Part shown: positions 8,211 through 13,432 of the stretch, piece after piece | Numbering within the stretch: position 1 is the first letter of the stretch | How the letters are laid out: every line of letters starts with the position of its first letter | Source: JANXQG01 sp037147235 | Lineage (GTDB): Bacteria; Planctomycetota; Planctomycetia; Pirellulales; Thermoguttaceae | Assembly (NCBI GenBank): GCA_037147235.1 | Contig: JBAWVO010000093.1 | Span: 1 to 20,098 of the forward strand | Length of the DNA stretch: 20,098 nucleotides | Direction: 5' to 3' | Translations under genes and position numbers: made by a program | The notes under the pieces: generated by a model | What the model saw: the letters and a program-made list of their open reading frames with translations, nothing else | What the model was told of the DNA's origin: nothing | Databases searched by the model: none

Positions 8211-8425
8211 GGGGCTCGCTGCGATCTCCCCCATACAAACGAAATTAAGGAATTGGTATCAAGTATAGGCAAATGGAGAGACTAGCTATTATCCGCAGAT
8301 GTCCGCAGATTCAAGGCCCCATCGTATGAGTCTGCGTTAATCTGCGTAATCTGCGGATGCTCCAACTGCAATGATTCGTTTGAAACCGTTTAATTTCGTT
8401 CGTATGGGGCTCGCTGCGCTCTCCC
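8211..8425. repeat. MITE-like segment with inverted ends and an inner palindrome
   Basis: CCATACAAACGAAATT (8231-8246) is matched in reverse complement, 15 of 16, at 8392-8407. Beside each arm lies GGGGCTCGCTGCG followed by a CTCCCC run (8211-8231 and 8406-8425), here in direct orientation. Between the arms sits another perfect inverted pair, ATCCGCAGAT (8291-8300) and ATCTGCGGAT (8349-8358). The whole is about 215 bp with no gene. It looks like a small non-autonomous element or two facing copies of a dispersed repeat. No target-site duplication was evident to me. Confidence 0.5.
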
Positions 8426-8434
8426 CACCCTACG

Positions 8435-8475
8435 GCGAAAAGGGGCATCGATGGCCCTGGGTTGTCGCGCACGAG
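8435..8475 (+). repeat. 41-bp dispersed repeat, copy 2
   Basis: Direct repeat of 422-462 with three mismatches. It lies between the inverted arms at 8211-8425 and the VapC stump, and its end marks where VapC-like coding sequence begins. This suggests the element landed in, or recombined into, a vapC gene. Confidence 0.7.
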
Positions 8476-8479
8476 ATCG

Positions 8480-8599
8480 ATAAACCTTCTGATCGCTGCC
8501 CATGCGCTGGCACTGGATGCCACCCTTGTAGCGAATAACGACGCCCACTTCCGCCACGTTGCTGGGCTTCGTGTTCTCAACTGGCTGAAAACGACTTGA
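8480..8599 (+). pseudogene. C-terminal remnant of a VapC-type PIN-domain toxin
   Basis: In one plus-strand frame the last 37 codons before the TGA at 8597-8599 read LLIAAHALALDATLVANND, then HFRHVAGLRVLNWLK. This is the typical end of a VapC ribonuclease: the (D)LLIAAHA helix, the TLV.NN strand with the last acidic residue, and the closing L.V.NW. The N-terminal ~95 residues with the first catalytic acids are missing. Coding similarity stops at about 8476, where the 41-bp repeat ends. No antitoxin gene is near. It cannot make an active toxin. It is distinct from the intact vapC at 12054-12467. Confidence 0.7.
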
Positions 8600-8702
8600 T
8601 CTTCCTGCCATCCCCAGCAAAGCTGGGATTCGAGCCGAAGGCCCAGCCGTTCATCCAGCAAAGGGCAAAGCCTGGGTTAGCTAGTACTCGTCCAGAAACA
8701 AC

Positions 8703-8754
8703 TTGTGGTGCGGGCGTCTCGCCTGAGCATGCAGTCGGGACGGCCGCACCACAA
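8703..8754. repeat. Inverted repeat with 11-bp perfect arms
   Basis: TTGTGGTGCGG at 8703-8713 is followed 30 bases later by its exact reverse complement at 8744-8754. The space between is GC-rich and partly self-complementary. A second short hairpin (CCCAGC-AAA-GCTGGG) lies at 8613-8627. It is about 140 bp upstream of the aceE start codon, so it could sit in the promoter or leader region. No T-run follows. Confidence 0.55.
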
Positions 8755-8892
8755 AAACGCGGAGTCAATGTTGGGCAGGTACTTAGTATTCCGTCCCTGC
8801 CGGCGCATAGTGTACTGCTATTGCAGTTCCCCTGCCCCTCTGGACGCTTTATCCGTTCTTCGTAGAATAGCAGGTGAGGGGGATCCGCATAT

Positions 8893-11604
8893 ATGAAACC
8901 ACAGACTGACGAAAACAAACTCTTCTCGGGCGTTGTACCCGTCCTACAAAGGGATAATGATCCCCAAGAAACAAGGGAATGGATGGAGTCGCTTGACTTC
9001 GTCTGCCAGACCCAAGGGCTGGATCGGGCACAGTTTTTGCTGGAAAAACTCCGCGAAAGGGCCTTCCGCATCGGTGTGCCCTTCGCTTCCAGCGCAACCA
9101 CACCTTATATCAATACCATTCCGGTCGAACTCCAGCCCGAGTATCCCGGCGACCGCCAGATGGAACGCCGCATCAAAAGCATCATCCGCTGGAACGCCAT
9201 GGCGATGGTCGTCCGCGCCAACAAGCTCAGCAGCGGCATCGGCGGGCATATCTCCACCTTTGCTTCGGCCGCTACACTCTATGAAGTGGCCTTCAACCAC
9301 TTCTTTCGCGGCAAACAGGGCACGGAACCGCCCGACCAAGTCTTTTTCCAGGGGCATGCCACGCCGGGTATTTACGCGAGGGCGTTCCTCCTGGGCCGAT
9401 TGACCGAGCAGCACTTGGTGAATTTTCGCCGTGAGTTGAAGCCTGGCGGCGGGCTGTCCTCCTATCCACACCCCTGGCTCATGCCCGACTTCTGGGAGTT
9501 TCCAACGGTGTCGATGGGGCTAGGGCCACTCATGGCCATTTATCAGGCCCGTTTCAACCACTACCTAGTTGATCGCGGTATCAAGCCCGACGCCACGGCC
9601 TCGCGCGTTTGGGCTTTTCTTGGCGACGGCGAGTGCGACGAACCGGAATCGCTGGGCGCTATCACCCTGGCTGCCCGCGAGGGCCTCGACAACCTGACCT
9701 TCGTCATCAATTGCAACCTACAGCGGCTGGATGGGCCGGTCCGCGGCAACGGCAAGATCGTACAGGAACTGGAAGGCGCCTTCCGCGGCGCCGGCTGGAA
9801 CGTGATCAAGGTTCTGTGGGGTTCCGACTGGGATCCGTTGTTGGCCAAGGATACCGACGGCCTGCTGGCGCGACGCATGGGCGAGGTTGTTGACGGCCAG
9901 TTGCAGAAGTACTCGGTCATGCCCGGCTCGTATGCCCGCGAGCATTTTTTCGGCGTCAATCCGCAGTTGAAGGCGATGGTTGAAGACATGACCGACGACC
10001 AGTTGGTTTCGTTGCGTCGCGGTGGCCACGATCCGCTGAAGGTCTATGCCGCTTACAAGGCAGCGATGGAGAACCGCGGCGCTCCGACGGTCATTCTCGC
10101 CCAAACGGTCAAAGGCTACGGTCTGGGCGAGGCGGGCGAAGGCCGCAATATCACGCACCAGCAAAAGAAGCTCAACGAGCAGGAGTTGCTGGATTTTCGT
10201 ACACGCTTCAACATTCCCATCAGCGAAGAACAGGCGTCCCACGCCGAGTTCTACAAGCCGCCGGAGGACAGCCCCGAGATGGTCTATCTCCGTGATCGGC
10301 GGGATGCTTTGGGTGGGTTTGTCCCCGGCCGCCGGGCACCGACGATGCGCCTCAAGCCGCCGAAGTGGGAGGAATTCGCCGAGTTCTTTGCGGGCAGCGA
10401 AGGCCGGGAAGTATCGAGTACGATGGCCTTCGTGCGGCTGTTGGTGCGGCTTTTGCGCGACAAGAACATCGGCCGCTACGTCGTGCCGATCGTGCCTGAT
10501 GAAGCCCGCACGTTCGGCATGGACGCCCTCTTTCGCCAGTTCGGCATCTATGCCCATACCGGCCAGCTTTACGAGCCGGTCGATTCCGATAACGTGCTCT
10601 ACTATCGTGAGGCCGTTGATGGGCAGATCCTGGAAGAAGGGATTAACGAGGCCGGGTCGATGGCTTCGTTCATTGCCGCCGCGAGTTCGCGTTCAAGCCA
10701 CGGCATAAGTATGATCCCGTTCTTCATCTACTACTCGATGTTTGGTTTCCAGCGGATTGGCGACTTGATTTGGGCTGCTGGCGACATGCGCTGCCGCGGC
10801 TTCCTGCTGGGCGGCACGGCCGGCCGCACGAGCCTTGCCGGCGAAGGACTCCAGCACCAGGACGGCAACAGCCACCTCAACGCACTGGCCTTCCCCACGG
10901 TGATGGCTTACGACCCGTGCTATGCCTACGAACTGTCGGTGATCGTGCTGGACGGCATTCGCAAGATGTACTATGAAGACCAGGACGTTTTCTACTACAT
11001 CACGCTCATGAACGAGAACTACGAAATGCCGATTCTACCGCTAGGCTCGACGGAAGGTATATGCAAGGGGATCTACCGGCTCTCCGAGCGGCAGTTGGGT
11101 CCGCGGCATCCGCACGTACAACTCTTTGGCAGCGGTGCGATCCTGCGCGAGACCCTGCGTGCCCAAGACCTGCTGGAGCAGAAGTTCGGCGTGGCCAGTA
11201 GCGTTTACAGTGTGACGAGCTACAAGAACCTCTATTACGACGGCCGCGACTGCGATCGCTGGAACCGTCTGCATCCCGGCGAGTCGCCGCGGCGGCCTTA
11301 CGTCGAGCAGGTGCTCAGCGGCGCACAGGGTCCGATTGTGGCGGCTTCCGATTACATTGCCGCCGTGCCCCAGGCGATCGGCCCTTGGGTCGGTCCCGAC
11401 TACACGGTACTGGGCACCGATGGCTACGGCCGCAGCGAGGCGCGCGCGGAGCTTCGGCGATTCTTTGAGGTGGATGCCGAGAACATCGCCCTGACCGCGC
11501 TGGAACGGCTGGCCCGCAAGGGCGACTACCCCAAGGCGAAGCTTAGCGAAGCAATCGAGACGCTGGGGCTTGATCCGAACAAGCCAAACCAAGTGGGGAG
11601 GTAA
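8893..11604 (+). CDS. aceE: Pyruvate dehydrogenase E1 component (homodimeric type)
   Basis: The product (903 residues, against about 887 in E. coli) is the thiamine-diphosphate-dependent E1 that decarboxylates pyruvate and passes the acetyl group to the lipoyl arm of E2. Residues 23-60 match the AceE N-terminal region (DPQETREWMESLD...RAQFLLEKL). The thiamine-diphosphate/Mg motif runs from GDGE (244-247) to NCN (273-275). The GHISTFASAATLYEVAFNHFF and SYPHPWLMPDFWEFPTVSMG regions are also typical. The middle (TMAFVRLLVRLL...VPDEARTFGMD) and the C-terminal domain are complete, so it is full length. The ATG at 8893 follows AGGTGAGGGGG at a distance of about ten bases. E2 and E3 genes are not adjacent, so they must lie elsewhere. 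No promoter or terminator could be named with confidence. The gene is cytoplasmic core metabolism and looks native. Confidence 0.97.
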   Translation: MKPQTDENKLFSGVVPVLQRDNDPQETREWMESLDFVCQTQGLDRAQFLLEKLRERAFRIGVPFASSATTPYINTIPVELQPEYPGDRQMERRIKSIIRWNAMAMVVRANKLSSGIGGHISTFASAATLYEVAFNHFFRGKQGTEPPDQVFFQGHATPGIYARAFLLGRLTEQHLVNFRRELKPGGGLSSYPHPWLMPDFWEFPTVSMGLGPLMAIYQARFNHYLVDRGIKPDATASRVWAFLGDGECDEPESLGAITLAAREGLDNLTFVINCNLQRLDGPVRGNGKIVQELEGAFRGAGWNVIKVLWGSDWDPLLAKDTDGLLARRMGEVVDGQLQKYSVMPGSYAREHFFGVNPQLKAMVEDMTDDQLVSLRRGGHDPLKVYAAYKAAMENRGAPTVILAQTVKGYGLGEAGEGRNITHQQKKLNEQELLDFRTRFNIPISEEQASHAEFYKPPEDSPEMVYLRDRRDALGGFVPGRRAPTMRLKPPKWEEFAEFFAGSEGREVSSTMAFVRLLVRLLRDKNIGRYVVPIVPDEARTFGMDALFRQFGIYAHTGQLYEPVDSDNVLYYREAVDGQILEEGINEAGSMASFIAAASSRSSHGISMIPFFIYYSMFGFQRIGDLIWAAGDMRCRGFLLGGTAGRTSLAGEGLQHQDGNSHLNALAFPTVMAYDPCYAYELSVIVLDGIRKMYYEDQDVFYYITLMNENYEMPILPLGSTEGICKGIYRLSERQLGPRHPHVQLFGSGAILRETLRAQDLLEQKFGVASSVYSVTSYKNLYYDGRDCDRWNRLHPGESPRRPYVEQVLSGAQGPIVAASDYIAAVPQAIGPWVGPDYTVLGTDGYGRSEARAELRRFFEVDAENIALTALERLARKGDYPKAKLSEAIETLGLDPNKPNQVGR

Positions 11605-11642
11605 GGACCGTCGCATCAATAAGTGTTGCAAGAAAAGTAGCA

Positions 11643-11659
11643 GGCACACTCCGTGTGCC
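11643..11659. repeat. Perfect hairpin downstream of aceE
   Basis: GGCACAC-TCC-GTGTGCC forms a 7-bp perfect stem 39 bases after the aceE stop. No T-run follows, so it is a poor candidate for a Rho-independent terminator, though it may stabilise the 3' end of the mRNA. Size and three-base loop are like the hairpins at 7957-7973 and 8034-8050. Confidence 0.55.
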
Positions 11660-11737
11660 GTCCGCCCCCGCTCGGCAAATGCGCAAAACACGACAGTTAT
11701 TGGTGCGCCGGTCCTAAGGACTCGTTCGAGAATAACT

Positions 11738-11763
11738 CCCCTCTCCAGCACTCGGGAGAGGGG
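11738..11763. repeat. 9-bp hairpin just upstream of a small gene
   Basis: CCCCTCTCC, an 8-base loop, then GGAGAGGGG. It ends 11 bases before the ribosome binding site of the 81-residue gene at 11791. In the leader it could affect translation or RNA stability, but it may equally be another dispersed palindrome. Confidence 0.5.
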
Positions 11764-11774
11764 CAGCGAAAACG

Positions 11775-11783
11775 AAGGAGGGA
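11775..11783 (+). promoter_or_regulatory. Strong ribosome binding site
   Basis: AAGGAGGGA lies seven bases before the ATG at 11791. It decides that start over an upstream in-frame start at 11653, which would run through the two hairpins at 11643-11659 and 11738-11763. Confidence 0.8.
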
Positions 11784-11790
11784 CCACACA

Positions 11791-12036
11791 ATGAATTACG
11801 AATTCACCGGAATCCTGGCAAATTTGGATGAAATGACCACGGATCTGGCCGATACTCTGTTCGCTGCCGGTTGCGACGACGGCCATCCGTGGTCGAGCGA
11901 TGGCGTTGCTGCAATTACATTCGATCGCGAGTCGGACAGCCTTCTTTCCGCCATCCGCTCCGCGATCGCAGACGTGCAGAAAGCGGGGTGCGTTGTGCGA
12001 AAGGTGGAGATAGAACCCCAAGTTGTCCTGGCATGA
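11791..12036 (+). CDS. Small protein of unknown function (81 residues)
   Basis: The protein starts MNYEFTGILANLDEMT and contains DLADTLFAAGCDDGHP, then AAITFDRESDSLLSAIRSAI and a C-terminal VRKVEIEP strand. There is no signal peptide or membrane segment. The layout (strand, helix, strand, helix, strand) suggests a small alpha/beta fold. I recall similar short uncharacterised proteins with a conserved ...LF.AGCDD and D.ES.SL..AI pattern in cyanobacteria and planctomycetes, but know no function. Start choice rests on AAGGAGGGA at 11775-11783. It lies 186 bp after aceE with palindromes between, so it is probably a separate unit. It converges with vapC, 17 bp apart. A toxin-antitoxin role is possible from the neighbourhood only, and no partner gene is beside it. 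Confidence 0.75.
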   Translation: MNYEFTGILANLDEMTTDLADTLFAAGCDDGHPWSSDGVAAITFDRESDSLLSAIRSAIADVQKAGCVVRKVEIEPQVVLA

Positions 12037-12053
12037 TCGGAGCGGGCGGGCAT

Positions 12054-12467
12054 TTACACAGCCACGATCCGCAACCCGGCACGGGCCGCAGCTTCGCTCT
12101 GTCGCGCATCGGCGGACACGAAAACATCGGCTTTCAGGGCCACGGCGCTACCAATGTGTATGGCGTCCATGCCACGCAATACGTTGGTTTCCAAACACGA
12201 CACCGCCTCACCCAACACCGCCGGTGTCAGGTCACAAACGACAGCGTCCTCAATGTCGGTCAGCAACAATGACTTCAGTTGCCGATATTGCGTGTCGGTG
12301 ATCCTGCCCTCACGGCACAGCCGGCAAAAAGCCGAAATGATCTCGGGCAGCGCAATGCCAGACAAGCCGATCTCTGTTGCCCGGTCGCACCATTCAAGCA
12401 CGACATCGGTTCCCGCTTCACTGATATAGCGTTTAACGAATGCTGAGGTATCAAAAAAAACTCGCAT
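12054..12467 (-). CDS. vapC: PIN-domain ribonuclease toxin, VapC family
   Basis: The 137-residue protein has the PIN-domain layout: FFDTSAFVKRY with the first catalytic Asp at 6, an acidic Glu at 42 (LPEIISAF), Asp 101 in the conserved GMDAIHIGSA helix, and Asp 120 in VSADARQ. These four acids coordinate Mg in the family. VapC toxins cleave RNA, often tRNA or rRNA, and are neutralised by the partner antitoxin. The start is six bases after the antitoxin stop, and I see no good ribosome binding site of its own, so translational coupling is likely. The gene looks intact. The RNA target cannot be told from sequence. Confidence 0.92.
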   Translation of the reverse strand: MRVFFDTSAFVKRYISEAGTDVVLEWCDRATEIGLSGIALPEIISAFCRLCREGRITDTQYRQLKSLLLTDIEDAVVCDLTPAVLGEAVSCLETNVLRGMDAIHIGSAVALKADVFVSADARQSEAAARAGLRIVAV

Positions 12468-12473
12468 CAGGTA

Positions 12474-12701
12474 TCATAGTCCGGCTTTGCGCTCTTCGAG
12501 AATCATGCGACTGATGGAAACGCCATCCAGCACCAGGGGTTGCGCCTGGCGTCGCTTCCAGGAAGGAAGCTCGGCCACGACCGGGACGATGTCAGCAATA
12601 GGCTTGCCGTTACGCAGCACTCGCACCGACTCGCCCGACGCGACGAGGTCGAAATACTGCTTGGTGTGGTTACGCACTTCGGTGAATGTCGCTTGTCTCA
12701 T
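12474..12701 (-). CDS. Antitoxin of the Phd/YefM family
   Basis: This 75-residue protein opens with MRQATFTEVRNHTKQYFDLV and continues SGESVRVLRNGKPIADIVPV, the standard Phd/YefM DNA-binding fold (helix, then the R.GKP.A.I.P strand pair). The C-terminal part (WKRR...LVLDGVSISRMILEERKAGL) is the usual toxin-binding tail. It precedes vapC by six bases and should bind VapC and repress the common promoter. A candidate promoter lies at 12731-12758. The ATG at 12699-12701 has only a weak purine stretch (GAGACGG) before it. Confidence 0.9.
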   Translation of the reverse strand: MRQATFTEVRNHTKQYFDLVASGESVRVLRNGKPIADIVPVVAELPSWKRRQAQPLVLDGVSISRMILEERKAGL

Positions 12702-12730
12702 GACCGTCTCGATAGGTACAGAACGATGTA

Positions 12731-12758
12731 ATTATGAACCAAAAGGGTCAAAAATCAA
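12731..12758 (-). promoter_or_regulatory. Candidate promoter of the toxin-antitoxin operon
   Basis: On the minus strand TTGATT (12753-12758), 16 bases, then CATAAT (12731-12736). These match the sigma-70 boxes at 4/6 and 5/6. The -10 box is 29 bases from the antitoxin start, and the surrounding DNA is the most AT-rich of this part. No clear operator palindrome was seen. Confidence 0.4.
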
Positions 12759-12790
12759 GAATAGAAATTTGATTTTCCGAAGATCTGAGT

Positions 12791-12850
12791 CTAGCTAGTG
12801 CATCCTGGCAAGTCAAGGGCTATGACCAACTCAAGGCCGTCCAGCCCCAT
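12791..12850 (-). pseudogene. Broken 5' end of a gene, possibly acyl-carrier-like
   Basis: A perfect AGGAGGT (12856-12862) stands five bases before an ATG. The frame reads MGLDGLELVIALDL and stops after 19 codons. The opening resembles a class of short acyl-carrier-like proteins starting MGLD..ELVM..EE. The usual Glu-Glu-Phe continuation is replaced by an unrelated end, so the gene was cut after about 13 codons. The Shine-Dalgarno match makes a once-real gene likely. The family call is tentative because so few residues remain. Confidence 0.4.
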
Positions 12851-12853
12851 GGT

Positions 12854-13096
12854 TTACCTCCTGGCGTTCGTTCGGTCGGTCGCCCCGCATCCTTTTCGAT
12901 AACCATGTTTACGGCCTAGTCCAGTCCTCGAACTGCAATCCGGGTACATGCCTGGCCCAGCGCGGCACCACTCGGCCATCAACTTCCCACAGGCTGCGTA
13001 GTCCTCGTCGCGGAAGAACATTGGCTGCCGCCGGTTCCCACGCTGGGTCACGTGGCGCGGCAAACCCGATAGAACCACTCTCGCCAACCTAGCCAT
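12854..13096 (-). pseudogene. Truncated REP-associated tyrosine transposase (RAYT, IS200-like)
   Basis: The first 45 residues read MARLARVVLSGLPRHVTQRG, then NRRQPMFFRDEDY and LMAEWCR. This is the well-conserved N-terminus of RAYT/TnpA-REP proteins (Y1 HUH superfamily), which act on REP palindromes. After position ~12962 the similarity ends. The remaining 35 codons read through the 41-bp repeat at 12908-12948 and stop inside the next ribosome binding site. The HUH metal site (xNHVH) and the catalytic tyrosine are absent, so it is inactive. The frame could also be opened upstream at 13147, but MARLARV is the family start. Confidence 0.8.
12908..12948 (-). repeat. 41-bp direct repeat bracketing the accessory block, copy 1
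   Basis: On the minus strand it begins TGTACCCGGATTGCA and ends GACTAGGCCGTAAA. It matches 16255-16295 at 40 of 41 positions in the same orientation. This copy lies 57 bases before the broken gene start at 12850, inside the chimeric tail of the RAYT relic. The second copy lies 14 bases before the start of the 935-residue gene. Confidence 0.8.
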
Positions 13097-13153
13097 GCCG
13101 CCAATTTGCGAAATCCTTCCCAGAATGTTAATGCCGGTTCGTGTCACTGGAAT

Positions 13154-13372
13154 TCAGCTCCCCGGAATTCCCACCAATTTCAATCCTAGAACGCCTGCAA
13201 GTTTATCGGCGGTCGCCATGCGGATGTCGCGTTTTCCGGCAAGAAATCGGGTGACGACTATGGGCGAGACGCCGGATTCCTTCGCAATTTGATAAAACGA
13301 CCGACCGCTGGACCGCAACGAAGTTTTAAGCATTTCCGTAAGAAGATTTGATTGCCGACCTGGCGCAGGCAC
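13154..13372 (-). CDS. Small Cro/C1-type helix-turn-helix protein
   Basis: The protein of at most 72 residues contains SFYQIAKESGVSPIVVTRFL and then AGKRDI..ATADKLAGVLGLKL, a complete XRE/Cro-C1 DNA-binding domain (about residues 24-66). Nothing else is attached. The longest frame uses a GTG at 13370-13372. An ATG at 13331-13333 (MLKTSLRSSGRSF) would give 59 residues and also covers the domain. Neither has a clear ribosome binding site, so the start is uncertain. It lies 60 bp after the 935-residue gene and 57 bp before the RAYT relic, on the same strand. It could be an antitoxin or local regulator that has lost its partner. Confidence 0.75.
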   Translation of the reverse strand: MPAPGRQSNLLTEMLKTSLRSSGRSFYQIAKESGVSPIVVTRFLAGKRDIRMATADKLAGVLGLKLVGIPGS

Positions 13373-13432
13373 TGGGGAAGTCCGCGCCCAGTTCTCTGCC
13401 GGCCCCTCCCGTTCCGGACGCGGACGATCGAT

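Larger units (their letters stand above)
6966..8892. other. Non-coding, palindrome-rich region between divergent genes
   Basis: About 1.9 kb separates the divergently transcribed PEP-CTERM gene and aceE, so the promoters of both should lie here. I could not identify convincing -35/-10 pairs for either. Many frames stay open, but none has a recognisable product with a plausible start. They cross repeats on both strands. Contents that can be supported are two hairpin clusters (7384-7522, 7827-8050), copies of the 28-bp repeat (7898-7925, 8134-8196), a pair of inverted arms (8211-8425), the second 41-bp repeat (8435-8475), a VapC stump (8480-8599) and a long-armed inverted repeat (8703-8754). 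6986-7380 shows nothing I can name. Confidence 0.7.

Noticed and set aside
7809..8285. Long open frames on both strands across the hairpin array
   Set aside because: Several frames are open at once because of GC-rich palindromes. Products are repeat-derived with no domain and no plausible start.
9718..10557. Minus-strand frame of 279 codons inside aceE
   Set aside because: Shadow of aceE, which is complete and well conserved on the plus strand.
11643..11659. Intrinsic terminator of aceE
   Set aside because: The stem is perfect but short, with no T-run after it, and the same hairpin style occurs far from gene ends.
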